From Atribacterota bacterium (GTDB lineage Bacteria; Atribacterota; Phoenicimicrobiia; Phoenicimicrobiales; Stramentimicrobiaceae), in assembly GCA_028717805.1 (NCBI GenBank), contig JAQUNC010000020.1, positions 1 through 41,663 on the forward strand: DNA of 41,663 nt. Direction: 5' to 3'. The notes under the pieces were generated by a model. It did no database searches. It was not told where the DNA came from and saw only the letters and a list, made by a program, of their open reading frames with translations. The stretch's first letter is position 1. Every line of letters starts with the position of its first letter. Below, in pieces: positions 9,261 to 18,019 of the stretch. A program made the position numbers and the translations under genes.

Positions 9261-10466
9261 TTATTTGCTTTTTCTATTAACGGAGGCATAGACTTTGCTT
9301 GGTAAACCCCATAACTGGATAAAACCTTTAGCAAAATCCTGGTTGAAAGTATCTCCTTGGTCATAGGTTGCCAGGTTAAAATCATAGAGGGAATTAACCG
9401 ATTTTCTTCCTGCTACCTCACACCGTCCTTTAAGCAACTTAACTCTCACTGTACCGGTCACTTTATCTTTGATGATCCCTATAAAACCATCCAAGGCTTC
9501 TTTTAAAGGCGAAAACCATAATCCATTATAGGTCAATTCAGCATATTTTTGGGATATAATTTGTTTAAAATGTAGCAAATCTCTTGTGAAAACCATACTT
9601 TCCAGTGCCTTATAAGCATTCAATAATATTATAGCACCGGGACATTCATATATTTCCCTTGATTTGATACCAACCAGTCTATTCTCCACCATATCTACTC
9701 TACCTATTGCATTTTCCCCTCCTACCTTATTTAAATAGGAAATAAGCTGAACAAGCGGTTTTTCCTGTCCATTGACCTGGATGGGGACACCCCTTTCCAA
9801 ATAAATTTCCAGATAAACAGGTTTATTAACAGCATCCTCCGGTTTTACTGTCCATTCATATGCTTCTTCTGGTGGTTCTATCCAGGGATCTTCCAATATT
9901 CCACATTCACAGGACCTTCCCCATATATTCTGGTCAACGCTGTATGGATTATCTACATCAACAGGAATGGGAATATCATATTGCCTGGCATACTGGATCT
10001 CCTCTTCTCTAGTAAATCCCCACTCTCTGGCTGGTGCAATTACTTCAAGATCTGGATTTAAAGTAGCTGTTGATACTTCAAATCTTACCTGGTCATTACC
10101 CTTGCCGGTACAGCCATGAGCTATGGCCTGTGCTTGCTCTTTTTCTGCTAAATCTACTAAAATTTTTGCTATCAAAGGTCGGGAATAAGCAGTAGCTAAG
10201 GGATAATGTTCCTCATAAACCGCTCCCGCCTGTAATCCCAGTAGAACATAATCCCTGGCAAACTCCTCTCTGGCATCTACAATATAGGATTTACTTGCTC
10301 CTACTTTTAATGCCTTTTCTTTTACAAATTCCAGGTCAATTTCTTGACCTACATCAATAGTGACAGCAATAACTTCATCACAATAATTCTCTTTTAACCA
10401 TCTAATAGCTATTGAGGTATCCAGACCTCCTGAATAAGCCAGTATCACCTTTTTAAGTTTATTCAT
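9261..10466 (-). CDS. argG: Argininosuccinate synthase
   Basis: Joins citrulline and aspartate with ATP to give argininosuccinate. 401 residues, full length. The N-type ATP pyrophosphatase P-loop is AYSGGLDTS (10-18), and the conserved [13 protein letters not shown] segment of the citrulline/aspartate site is near 120-135. Its ATG (10466) follows a ribosome binding site of the AAGGAG type. It lies between argD, 54 bases upstream, and argH, 13 bases downstream. Confidence 0.97.
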   Translation of the reverse strand: MNKLKKVILAYSGGLDTSIAIRWLKENYCDEVIAVTIDVGQEIDLEFVKEKALKVGASKSYIVDAREEFARDYVLLGLQAGAVYEEHYPLATAYSRPLIAKILVDLAEKEQAQAIAHGCTGKGNDQVRFEVSTATLNPDLEVIAPAREWGFTREEEIQYARQYDIPIPVDVDNPYSVDQNIWGRSCECGILEDPWIEPPEEAYEWTVKPEDAVNKPVYLEIYLERGVPIQVNGQEKPLVQLISYLNKVGGENAIGRVDMVENRLVGIKSREIYECPGAIILLNAYKALESMVFTRDLLHFKQIISQKYAELTYNGLWFSPLKEALDGFIGIIKDKVTGTVRVKLLKGRCEVAGRKSVNSLYDFNLATYDQGDTFNQDFAKGFIQLWGLPSKVYASVNRKSK

Positions 10467-10520
10467 ATTATTCTCCTTGTTTTGTGTAGTTTTTCATTTT
10501 TACCTGATTGATTTTCTATT

Positions 10521-11714
10521 TTATTTTAGATCAGATATTACTTCATCTAATGTTCTAATGAGTAAATCAATCTCATTTTTCTCTACTATTAAAGGTGGTA
10601 AAAAGCGGAGCACCTTCTCAGCAGTACAGTTAATTAATATACCCTTATCCAGCATTTTTTGAACTATCGCCGAACCCTCTTTGGCCACTTCTAATCCGGC
10701 CATAAGCCCTATCACCCTTACCTCCTTGACTAAATCTGGGTATTTTACTTTCAGTTCTTCCAATCTTTTCTTAAAGTATTCTCCTTTTTGCTGACATTCA
10801 GTCAAGAGATTGTCCTCCTGCAATACTTCTAAAAAAGCTAAAGCAGTAGCACAGGCTACTGGATTTCCACCAAAGGTAGTACCATGGTCACCCGGTTTAA
10901 ATACTGAGGCAACTTTCTCTTTGGCAATTAAGGCACCCAGCGGTAATCCTCCCGCTATTGGTTTAGCCAGAGTAAGAATATCAGGCTCAATATTATAATG
11001 TTGATAGGCAAACATCTTTCCCGTTCTACCCAGACCACATTGAATCTCATCGAAAATTAGCAGTAAATCCTTACTATTACAAAAATCTCTTAATCCCTCT
11101 AAAAAATCAGCAGAAGCAAGATTAATCCCTCCTTCTCCCTGTATCGGCTCCACTATTACCGCAGCAACCTTCTCGTCATAGGCTTCTTGCACAGAATTTA
11201 AATCATTGAAAATAGCCTGTTTGAAAGACGGTAGAAGAAGAAGATAATCTTTCTGGTATTTATATTTTCCGGTTGCAGCCAGAGTAGCAATGGTTCTACC
11301 ATGAAAGGAATTTTCCATATATATTATCTTATACTTTTCTTTATTCTGTTCTCTATAATACTTAACCGCCATCTTTAAGGCTGCTTCGTTTACCTCTGCC
11401 CCGCTGTTGGCAAAAAATGCCTTATCCCCGCAGGATATTTCCACCAGTTTTTTCCCTAACAATATTTGGGGAGCGTTATAAAAAAGGTTGGAACAATGAA
11501 CCAATTTCCCGGCTTGCTGGCAAATAGCTTGCACAATCCTGGGATGACTATAACCAAGACTATTAACAGCAATGCCACCGATAAAATCATAGTATTGTCT
11601 CCCCCCTAAATCCCAAACCTTCATTCCCTCGCCATGGTCTAATATCATTGCTGGTCTTTTATAAGTGTGAACTAAATAATTTTGCTCATCAGCAATTAAT
11701 TCTTTACTTTCCAT
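10521..11714 (-). CDS. argD: Acetylornithine aminotransferase
   Basis: PLP-dependent class III aminotransferase that converts N-acetylglutamate semialdehyde to N-acetylornithine with glutamate as amino donor. 397 residues. PLP-binding features: SGAEVNEAALK (104-114), FDEIQCGLGRTG (221-232) with Asp222 pairing to the cofactor ring, and Schiff-base Lys251 in LAKPIAGG. Position between argB and argG in a complete arg operon favours ArgD over ornithine or GABA aminotransferases. Confidence 0.95.
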   Translation of the reverse strand: MESKELIADEQNYLVHTYKRPAMILDHGEGMKVWDLGGRQYYDFIGGIAVNSLGYSHPRIVQAICQQAGKLVHCSNLFYNAPQILLGKKLVEISCGDKAFFANSGAEVNEAALKMAVKYYREQNKEKYKIIYMENSFHGRTIATLAATGKYKYQKDYLLLLPSFKQAIFNDLNSVQEAYDEKVAAVIVEPIQGEGGINLASADFLEGLRDFCNSKDLLLIFDEIQCGLGRTGKMFAYQHYNIEPDILTLAKPIAGGLPLGALIAKEKVASVFKPGDHGTTFGGNPVACATALAFLEVLQEDNLLTECQQKGEYFKKRLEELKVKYPDLVKEVRVIGLMAGLEVAKEGSAIVQKMLDKGILINCTAEKVLRFLPPLIVEKNEIDLLIRTLDEVISDLK

Positions 11715-11737
11715 AGTTCTCCTCCCTATACTAATCT

Positions 11738-12640
11738 CTATAAATTAAAACTCTCATTCCTGCTGATAACAAATTCAGTGCCAATTCCTTTATCTGTGAA
11801 GATCTCTAATAGAATGGAGTGAGCACACTTACCATTGAGAAAATGTACCTTTTTAACACCTCCTTCTAAGGCTCTCAGTGCTGATTTTACCTTGGGAATC
11901 ATGCCTTTCTGGATTTGACCTGATTCAAACAATTCTTTGGCTTCTTCAATATTTACACTACTGATGAGAGAATTTGCGTCTTCCATCTTTCGAAATATTC
12001 CATCCACATCAGTAAGATAGATTAATTTCTCTGCTTTCAAAGCAACAGCCAGCTCGCCTGCAACTGTATCTGCATTGATGTTGAATCTCTCACCTCTGGC
12101 ATCAACACCGATGGTAGCTATAACCGGGACATAATCTTTTTCTAAAAGTAAAAATAATATCTCCGGATTAATCTTTTCAATCTCACCTACAAATCCTAAA
12201 TCAATGGAGTCATATTTTTTTACCATAAGCAGTTGTGCATCTTCACCGCTTAAACCAATTCCTTTTATTCCATTTCCCTGGTCTTCAGAAATACACAAGT
12301 TAATCTCAGCTACCAGACGGGTATTGATTTTACCAGTTAAAACCATCTCGGTAATCTCCATAGTGTCGCGGTCAGTAACTCTTAATCCATTGATAAATTG
12401 GGGAATCTTATGCTGTTTTTTCATTTCCTGAGAAATTTCCGGACCACCACCATGCACAATCACCGGTTTCATTCCTATATAGCGCAATAAAATTATATCT
12501 CTTATTATTGATTTCTCCAGTTGCCTATCCTCCATAGCACTGCCGCCGTATTTTATCACCACTATCATGTTCCGGAATTTTTTTATATAGGGCAATGCCT
12601 CTACTAAAATCTCTGCCCGTAAAGCATCATTTTTTAACAT
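11738..12640 (-). CDS. argB: Acetylglutamate kinase
   Basis: Phosphorylates N-acetylglutamate, the second step of the pathway and often the feedback-controlled one. 300 residues of the amino acid kinase fold: VVIKYGGSAM (27-36) with Lys30, HGGGPEIS (63-70), and NINADTVAGELAVAL. Before the kinase core is an amphipathic N-terminal segment (LRAEILVEALPYIKKF) like the N-helix of arginine-inhibited hexameric enzymes, so allosteric inhibition by arginine is likely (inference). Placed 21 bases after argJ. Confidence 0.95.
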   Translation of the reverse strand: MLKNDALRAEILVEALPYIKKFRNMIVVIKYGGSAMEDRQLEKSIIRDIILLRYIGMKPVIVHGGGPEISQEMKKQHKIPQFINGLRVTDRDTMEITEMVLTGKINTRLVAEINLCISEDQGNGIKGIGLSGEDAQLLMVKKYDSIDLGFVGEIEKINPEILFLLLEKDYVPVIATIGVDARGERFNINADTVAGELAVALKAEKLIYLTDVDGIFRKMEDANSLISSVNIEEAKELFESGQIQKGMIPKVKSALRALEGGVKKVHFLNGKCAHSILLEIFTDKGIGTEFVISRNESFNL

Positions 12641-12661
12641 TTTTTACCTCCAATATCTGGT

Positions 12662-13894
12662 CTAATTATATTTAGTATTAATGTCAATGTAGCCGTAAGT
12701 AAGGTCACATCCCCATGCTGTTGCTTTTCCTTCACCAATCTTTAAATCAATCACTATTTTAATTTCAGGGGATTCTTCGAGATATTTTCGAACAATTTCT
12801 TTGGAAAATAAGAGTGGTTGTCCATCTGAAACTATCTTTTCTTTTAGATAGAGATCTACTTTTTGTATCTCTATTTCTACTCCGGAATAGCCCACAGCTG
12901 CTAAAATCCTGCCCCAATTAGGATCATGTCCAAAGATGGCAGTTTTTACCAGAAGAGAATTTATAACAGCCTTGGCAGCTATCTCCGCATCACTACGAGA
13001 CAGGGCATGTTGTACCTCTACCTCAACCAGTTTAGTTGCTCCCTCTCCATCTCGCACAATTTCCTTAGCTAAATACTCTGCAATCAGGTATAGTGCTGTA
13101 ATAAAACGGTCATAATCTTCATTCTTGGCAGTGATTAATGAATTCCCCGCCAATCCATTAGCTAACAGTAAAACCATGTCGTTGGTACTGGTATCACCAT
13201 CTACACTGATCATATTAAAGGTTTTAGCTATAACTTCAACCAAAGCTTCCTGTAACAGATTACTTTCTATGGCTATATCAGTGGTAATAAAACCCAGCAT
13301 GGTAGCCATGTCAGGATGAATCATACCTGAACCTTTTGCCATTCCCCCTATCCTAATTTCCTTACCTCTTAAATCAAAACTAACTGCTATCTCCTTTTTC
13401 CTGGTATCTGTGGTTAATATTGCCTCTGCCGCCTCAGTTCCTCCCGCAACACTTAACTTCTTTACTGCCTCTTGGATTCCTTGTTTTATCTTCTCTAGAG
13501 GAAGAAACTCTCCGATCTTCCCGGTTGAGGTTACAGCAACATTTTCTGGTTTAACCTTTAAATATTGAGATACATAATCAACAGTATCCCGGGCGTCCTG
13601 TAATCCCTTCTCTCCGGTACAGGCATTGGCAATCCCGCTGTTTACCACAATTGCCTGTATTTTACCACCGGAACGTGCCAGATTATCTTTAGTAATCCAT
13701 AAAGGTGCTGCTTTAAATTGATTTTTAGTATATACTGCACCAGCACTGGCAATCTTTTCTGAATAGACTAATGCTAAGTCTTTTCTCTTTACTCTGATAC
13801 CACAGTTTATGCCGGCAGCCTTTAATCCTTTAGGGTAGGTTATACCATGCCCCTTTATTATCTTTATCTCGCTTTCCTGAAAACTAATGCTCAT
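12662..13894 (-). CDS. argJ: Glutamate N-acetyltransferase / ornithine acetyltransferase
   Basis: Transfers the acetyl group from N-acetylornithine to glutamate, recycling the acetyl moiety; some members also use acetyl-CoA to make N-acetylglutamate. 410 residues. The precursor is cleaved autocatalytically at the conserved Thr in GMIHPDMATMLGF (Thr198), which becomes the nucleophile. With argJ present, neither argA nor argE is strictly needed, which fits their absence from the operon. Mono- versus bifunctional type cannot be told from sequence alone. Confidence 0.95.
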   Translation of the reverse strand: MSISFQESEIKIIKGHGITYPKGLKAAGINCGIRVKRKDLALVYSEKIASAGAVYTKNQFKAAPLWITKDNLARSGGKIQAIVVNSGIANACTGEKGLQDARDTVDYVSQYLKVKPENVAVTSTGKIGEFLPLEKIKQGIQEAVKKLSVAGGTEAAEAILTTDTRKKEIAVSFDLRGKEIRIGGMAKGSGMIHPDMATMLGFITTDIAIESNLLQEALVEVIAKTFNMISVDGDTSTNDMVLLLANGLAGNSLITAKNEDYDRFITALYLIAEYLAKEIVRDGEGATKLVEVEVQHALSRSDAEIAAKAVINSLLVKTAIFGHDPNWGRILAAVGYSGVEIEIQKVDLYLKEKIVSDGQPLLFSKEIVRKYLEESPEIKIVIDLKIGEGKATAWGCDLTYGYIDINTKYN

Positions 13895-13969
13895 TCTTCT
13901 ACTCCTTTCCCTTTTTTATACCTCACAAAATCTGTTTAGACTGTTAATTCTAATTCTCTAAAATTAAAG

Positions 13970-15040
13970 CTAAACAAGCCCCATTTCTTCCGGTAAATTA
14001 AACATAATATTCATATTCTCAACCGCTTGTCCGGAGGCTCCTTTGGTAAGATTATCCAGAGCTGAAATTATCTTGATTTTACCCACTCTCCGGTCTAGGG
14101 CAAAACCTATATCACAATAATTGGTTAATTGCACAAAACGAATTTCCGGTAAATCAGGTGGATTAAATATTCTGACAAATGGCGCATCCTGATAAAAATT
14201 CTGATATAAATCCACAATGTCTTTCTCATTATATGGGCCAAGTAAGTTTAGATAACAGGTAGATAAAATTCCCCTGCTAATCGGAAGGAGATGTGGTGTA
14301 AAGGATATTACAATCTCTTCATATCTATCCTGTTTCCCCTTTCCCTGATAGGAGTTATACCAGAAAGATAATTCCTGTTCAATTTCAGGAATATGATTAT
14401 GCTTGACACATTTATAGGCTTTAAAGCTTTCATTGCACTCAGAAAAATGTAAACCTAAGGAGAGCTTTCTGCCGGCACCACTGGTACCTGATTTGGCATC
14501 AATGATTATATTATTCGATTCCACCAGATGATTAGCCAATAAAGGAACTATACCTAATATGGCACTGGTGGGATAGCATCCCGGATTGGCTACTAAAGTA
14601 GCTTTCCGTATCTCCTTCTTGTATAATTCCGGCAATCCGTATACTGCTTCCTTCAATAATTCTCTGCTTTTTTCGTTATGCTCTTTTTGATACCAGTTAG
14701 CGTAATTATCAGCATCTCTGAGACGAAAATCAGCGCTGAGGTCAACAACTTTTACCTCCCCCCTGGCAAATATGTCCGGAATAATATTAAGAGAAATGGT
14801 ATGAGGTAAAGCAGTAAATACCAGGTCCGAATCCTGTACTATTTTATCTATATCCAGCTCAATAAGCTTTTTATCCAATTGATTGATAAATTCCGGATAG
14901 ACATCACAGATATTCTGGCCTACATAGCTGGCTGAGACTAAATGCATCAACTCTATCTGAGGATGTCTCAATAATATTCTGACTAACTCCTTGCCGGAAT
15001 AACCGGTTGCCCCAACAATGCTAACTCTTATTTTCCCCAT
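13970..15040 (-). CDS. argC: N-acetyl-gamma-glutamyl-phosphate reductase
   Basis: NADPH-dependent reduction of N-acetylglutamyl phosphate to the semialdehyde. 356 residues from the chosen start, MGKIRVSIVGATGYSG, containing the Rossmann motif GATGYSG. Catalytic Cys155 is in NPGCYPT. A TTG seven codons upstream would extend the frame, but a GGGAGGAG ribosome binding site lies six bases before the ATG at 15040, so the ATG is preferred. First gene of the arg operon, directly behind a T-box leader; 75 bases separate it from argJ. The pathway still needs argF and a carbamoyl phosphate source, neither found in this window. Confidence 0.95.
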   Translation of the reverse strand: MGKIRVSIVGATGYSGKELVRILLRHPQIELMHLVSASYVGQNICDVYPEFINQLDKKLIELDIDKIVQDSDLVFTALPHTISLNIIPDIFARGEVKVVDLSADFRLRDADNYANWYQKEHNEKSRELLKEAVYGLPELYKKEIRKATLVANPGCYPTSAILGIVPLLANHLVESNNIIIDAKSGTSGAGRKLSLGLHFSECNESFKAYKCVKHNHIPEIEQELSFWYNSYQGKGKQDRYEEIVISFTPHLLPISRGILSTCYLNLLGPYNEKDIVDLYQNFYQDAPFVRIFNPPDLPEIRFVQLTNYCDIGFALDRRVGKIKIISALDNLTKGASGQAVENMNIMFNLPEEMGLV

Positions 15041-15046
15041 TTTAAT

Positions 15047-15054
15047 CTCCTCCC
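15047..15054 (-). promoter_or_regulatory. Ribosome binding site that fixes the argC start
   Basis: GGGAGGAG on the minus strand, six bases before the ATG at 15040. It decides for the ATG over the TTG at 15061. Confidence 0.8.
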
Positions 15055-15065
15055 TTATCAAAGAA

Positions 15066-15118
15066 TAAAAAATCTCGTCCCGAATAATTTATAGATTATT
15101 ATCCTGAAGGGACGAGAT
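15066..15118 (-). terminator. Second T-box terminator, proximal to argC
   Basis: Minus strand ATCTCGTCCC (15109-15118) pairs with GGGACGAGAT (15072-15081), ten perfect base pairs, followed by a run of U (15066-15071). It lies immediately before the argC ribosome binding site. The 5' arm is the segment that an upstream T-box antiterminator would sequester. Confidence 0.85.
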
Positions 15119-15205
15119 ATAAGTTTAAGCTCTCGCGGTGCCACCCACCTTGAATAAGTTATTTACCAAAACCAAACCTTAATTCGAGTAACCTCAATTA
15201 TTAAT
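15119..15205 (-). promoter_or_regulatory. Partial T-box module lacking its own Stem I
   Basis: A second T-box core, GGGTGGCACCGCGAG (15132-15146), stands before the second terminator. Only about 60 bases separate it from the end of the first terminator, too few for a Stem I, and no AGUA/GAA specifier loop, AGAGAG motif or GGUG loop is visible there. It therefore appears to be a duplicated antiterminator-terminator unit. Its tRNA-acceptor pairing element is TGGC, the same as in the first module, so both should read the same tRNA. Confidence 0.75.
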
Positions 15206-15260
15206 AAAAAATCTCGTCCCCCTTGAATATCTCTGTTGGAGATAATCTTTAAGGACGAGA
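15205..15260 (-). terminator. First T-box terminator
   Basis: Minus strand TCTCGTCC (15253-15260) pairs with GGACGAGA (15212-15219), with an inner small hairpin (TATCTC/GAGATA), followed by a U-run (15205-15211). Confidence 0.8.
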
Positions 15261-15440
15261 GTAAATCTCGCGGTGCCACCTGGAATTGGATAAATAACTT
15301 ATCCCACTCATTATCGGTTTTTTACAGGTAACCAACCTTTTCATCATAAGGTTTTCTTTTCAGTTCACCTGAGCTAAGATATTTTCACCGAATCTATCTC
15401 TCTCTTAAAGCTCTGGTCAAGCTTACTTCTACCAAGGAAA
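15261..15440 (-). promoter_or_regulatory. Arginine T-box riboswitch leader (specifier AGA)
   Basis: Reading the minus strand: a 5' AGUA loop-E strand (GAAGTAAGC), stem ACCAGAGCT pairing with AGCTCAGGT with one mismatch, AGAGAG k-turn motif, an AGATA/TATCT hairpin with a CGGTGA loop, then the 3' GAA strand followed by A and the triplet AGA (15357-15355). Aligned on the B. subtilis glyQS pattern (GAA-N-specifier), AGA is the specifier, an arginine codon. A Stem III-like hairpin AACCTT/AAGGTT follows. The T-box core AGGTGGCACCGCGAG is at 15267-15281, with TGGC for pairing to the tRNA 3' end. Uncharged tRNA-Arg should stabilise the antiterminator and switch the arg operon on. Confidence 0.88.
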
Positions 15441-15460
15441 CAATGTTTATTTTAAGCATA

Positions 15461-15489
15461 ATAATAAAGGAATAATCAGCTTCTGTCAA
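15461..15489 (-). promoter_or_regulatory. Promoter of the arg operon
   Basis: Minus-strand -35 TTGACA (15484-15489), 17-base spacer, -10 TATTAT (15461-15466). Transcription from about 15454 would give a leader of roughly 410 bases that holds both T-box modules. Confidence 0.8.
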
Positions 15490-15609
15490 ATATTTTTTAA
15501 AATATTTTTTTTCTTGTTATTGATACAGAAAAGATGCTAATTCTTTTATGCCTTATAGGTATTAAATAATAAATCTTGGGAGTAGTAACTATGCTTCCTT
15601 GCTACCAAA

Positions 15610-17334
15610 CTACCACTGAAGGGTAAAGCCAAAACGATTGGGTATCTGCCAGTTAAAGGAGAGTTGGTCATTTATTCGGTAAATAATTTCTTTCCGATTT
15701 TCCTGCCAATCTTTCAGATTATTGAAATTAACCTGTCCACCATAATTAAATTGAATTTTTCCAAAGTCCATCTGTAAACGAGCATTTAAAAAGGGTTCAA
15801 AATTATTCTCTTCATACTGATACTGTAATCCTGCACCGGTCCATAATCTGATGACATAGGAGCTGTATACATCATATTCAAACCAGCCTTTATAAATATC
15901 CTGTTCATAACGTAGGGCAAAATTCCAGCGATAAGCCGGAGAAAGCGATACTTCAAAACCAGGTGAATATTCCTCACTAACACTGCCCCAGAAAGAAAAG
16001 GTATTACTTTCTCTTTTCGGTTCAATATTAGCAAAGCTTAGGGCTGGAATACTGGCAAAGAGGGTATGTAGCCACATTTCCTCCCGCTCATAAAGATGCT
16101 CCAGTTCTTTCCCCCTCAGTAATATTGGTACTAATAGATCTGTATCAGTTACTCCATGGTGATTAGCTGAATATCTTAATTTGGTATGAATAATTTTAGG
16201 TGGATTTACTACTATAACAAGGTCTCCGGCATTTTTATTAGAAAGAAGCCTGAAAATATTTGGTGGGACTCCAGGAAATTTACTATTACTGGTTAGAGAG
16301 AGCCATTCTGAATCAGTTAACCATTCGCCCTGGTAACCATTTTTATAATAATTAAAAAAGTCCTCTCCTTTAAAAAGGTATCTTATTTGACCTTCTGTAT
16401 TTTCTTCGAAAATTACTTTGCTGGAAACTGAATATCCTGTTACCCGACCTGGATTCTCATTCTCCTGATAAAAAGCCAAATCAATTTCAGTTTCCTGAAC
16501 AATCTTTTGAGCATAGTACTCCTTTAAGTTCACATCTTTTAGATATATATTGGGAAAAAGAAAGGCGTTTAGCCCTTCCCCTACAACTCTTTTAATTTCT
16601 GGAACATGGTTAATATTTATCTCATTATCAAAGGACATCCCGTGATCACAATATAGAATCAGATTAATCTCTTCCATATTCAGTCTTTTTAACAATTTAC
16701 CAAAATAACTGTCAAATCTTTTTATGCTGTCAAGATATATCTTTTCACTCAGAGCATGCCCGGTAGCATCAGTAGCAAACCAGATTAGCTCAATTACCCC
16801 ATAGGTTGCTAAAAGTTGGGGAACATTGACCATTGGTAAAAACATAAATGTATCTAGCCAGGGAATTCCATAAATAAAGCTGGCTCTTGCCCTGCGGGGA
16901 AGAGAAGAAAATAAATGAGAAAAAGTTTTTAAATCTGATACCACTCTCTCTTTCTCCCGATCATAATAACCCCAGCCAACGCTTTCTCCTGTTTCATTTC
17001 CCAGACCTTCTTTCAGTCGGGGGTAAATGGTCTCTGTTCCACCTGGAAATAGACTTAAACCATACTGAATCATATGTCCGTTTTCAAATACAGCTTTTAC
17101 ATTGGGTAGATATCCATCTTCCATATATTGAAAGAAATAACGAGAGGGAATGGCATCCAGATGAATGATAAGAAATTTTGGTGTTGCCTCACTGTAAACA
17201 ACTGAAGGAAGAAAGAAAAACAATACCATAAAGAAAATAAAGAAACAGGAACAGATTCTCTCGTGAATTCGTAAAAAAAATACCTGTCCCTGTTTATATT
17301 TCTGCATCTGCTTTGGTATTGCTGAAAAAAACAT
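15610..17334 (-). CDS. Alkaline-phosphatase-fold hydrolase fused to a C-terminal outer-membrane-type beta domain
   Basis: 574 residues. A hydrophobic segment at about 28-48, ending PSVVYSEA, looks like a signal peptide. Residues 52-430 fit the alkaline phosphatase / type I phosphodiesterase superfamily: Asp60 (IIHLDA), candidate nucleophile Thr100 (FPGGTE), Asp189 and His193 (DATGH), Asp230-His231 (CDHG), and His392/393 (NHHG). The last 130 residues alternate polar and hydrophobic or aromatic residues in about eight strands and end FTLQW, as beta-barrel proteins with a terminal aromatic do. A phosphatase or phosphodiesterase domain carried by a small outer-membrane barrel is the simplest reading. 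Substrate unknown. Ribosome binding site is modest (AAGAGAA). Monocistronic in appearance. Confidence 0.75.
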   Translation of the reverse strand: MFFSAIPKQMQKYKQGQVFFLRIHERICSCFFIFFMVLFFFLPSVVYSEATPKFLIIHLDAIPSRYFFQYMEDGYLPNVKAVFENGHMIQYGLSLFPGGTETIYPRLKEGLGNETGESVGWGYYDREKERVVSDLKTFSHLFSSLPRRARASFIYGIPWLDTFMFLPMVNVPQLLATYGVIELIWFATDATGHALSEKIYLDSIKRFDSYFGKLLKRLNMEEINLILYCDHGMSFDNEININHVPEIKRVVGEGLNAFLFPNIYLKDVNLKEYYAQKIVQETEIDLAFYQENENPGRVTGYSVSSKVIFEENTEGQIRYLFKGEDFFNYYKNGYQGEWLTDSEWLSLTSNSKFPGVPPNIFRLLSNKNAGDLVIVVNPPKIIHTKLRYSANHHGVTDTDLLVPILLRGKELEHLYEREEMWLHTLFASIPALSFANIEPKRESNTFSFWGSVSEEYSPGFEVSLSPAYRWNFALRYEQDIYKGWFEYDVYSSYVIRLWTGAGLQYQYEENNFEPFLNARLQMDFGKIQFNYGGQVNFNNLKDWQENRKEIIYRINDQLSFNWQIPNRFGFTLQW

Positions 17335-17434
17335 CTAATTCTCTTTTGTTTTGATTTGATAAGATTTTTAAAAATCTTATCTATTCTAACTAATAAAATA
17401 TCTTTTTGTCAAATATTAACAATATTTTATTTTA

Positions 17435-17977
17435 TTAAAACTTAACCTCCACATTCTCTCTGCTTTCTCCCTCTGCTTCAAAGTAAGAACGACTTTTAAA
17501 CCCAAAGAGATTGGCAATAATTGATGCTGGCACTTTAACAATGCTTATATTGTATTTCATAGCTGTATCATTGTAAAATTGCCTTGAAAATCCAATCTTG
17601 TCTTCAGTTTCCTTTAATTGTTTTTGTAAATCCAGAAAGCTAGTATTGGCTTTTAAATCAGGATAGCTTTCTGCCACTGCAAATAACCTACCTAAGACTC
17701 CTGCTAATTGTGAATTTGCCTCCATTTTTTCGTCAGGAGTTTGGGCAGACATGTATTTGGTTCTCGCTTCAGTCACTTTTTCCAGTGTTTCTTTCTCATG
17801 TTGAGCATACCCTTTGACCGTATTTACTAAATTGGGTATCAGGTCAAATCTTCTTTTAAGTTGGACATCAATCTGAGCCCAGGCGTTATCCACTCTTGCT
17901 CTTAAGGAAACCAGACTATTATATGTTACCACAACCCACATAGCGATAAGTACTAAAAAGATTAAAATAAAATTCAT
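17435..17977 (-). CDS. lemA: LemA family protein
   Basis: 180 residues. One N-terminal membrane segment (3-20), then the long helical LemA core with family landmarks NSLVSLRARVDNAWAQIDVQLKRR, DLIPNLVNTVKGYA and AVAESYPDLKANTSF, ending with the conserved YFEA segment. LemA proteins are membrane-anchored helical bundles of uncertain role, often next to secreted TPM-domain or DUF2207 proteins. That is the case here: it follows the DUF2207 gene by 42 bases and is likely co-transcribed. Confidence 0.93.
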   Translation of the reverse strand: MNFILIFLVLIAMWVVVTYNSLVSLRARVDNAWAQIDVQLKRRFDLIPNLVNTVKGYAQHEKETLEKVTEARTKYMSAQTPDEKMEANSQLAGVLGRLFAVAESYPDLKANTSFLDLQKQLKETEDKIGFSRQFYNDTAMKYNISIVKVPASIIANLFGFKSRSYFEAEGESRENVEVKF

Positions 17978-18019
17978 ATGATTACTCCTTTTTTTAAATT
18001 TATGATAAAAAATTGTGCC

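Noticed and set aside
9248-9385. 46-codon N-terminal extension of argH
   Set aside because: It lies inside argG and lacks a ribosome binding site, while ATG 9247 has one and gives the family's normal start.
15041-15061. TTG start seven codons upstream for argC
   Set aside because: The GGGAGGAG site lies inside this stretch, six bases before the ATG at 15040.
15119-15205. Second module read as a complete tandem T-box
   Set aside because: No specifier loop, AGAGAG or GGUG element and too little space for Stem I.
15361-15363. CTG (Leu) as T-box specifier, right after the first GAA
   Set aside because: The stem ACC/GGU extends through GAACT, so the loop-E GAA is the second one and the specifier becomes AGA, which fits the arg genes.
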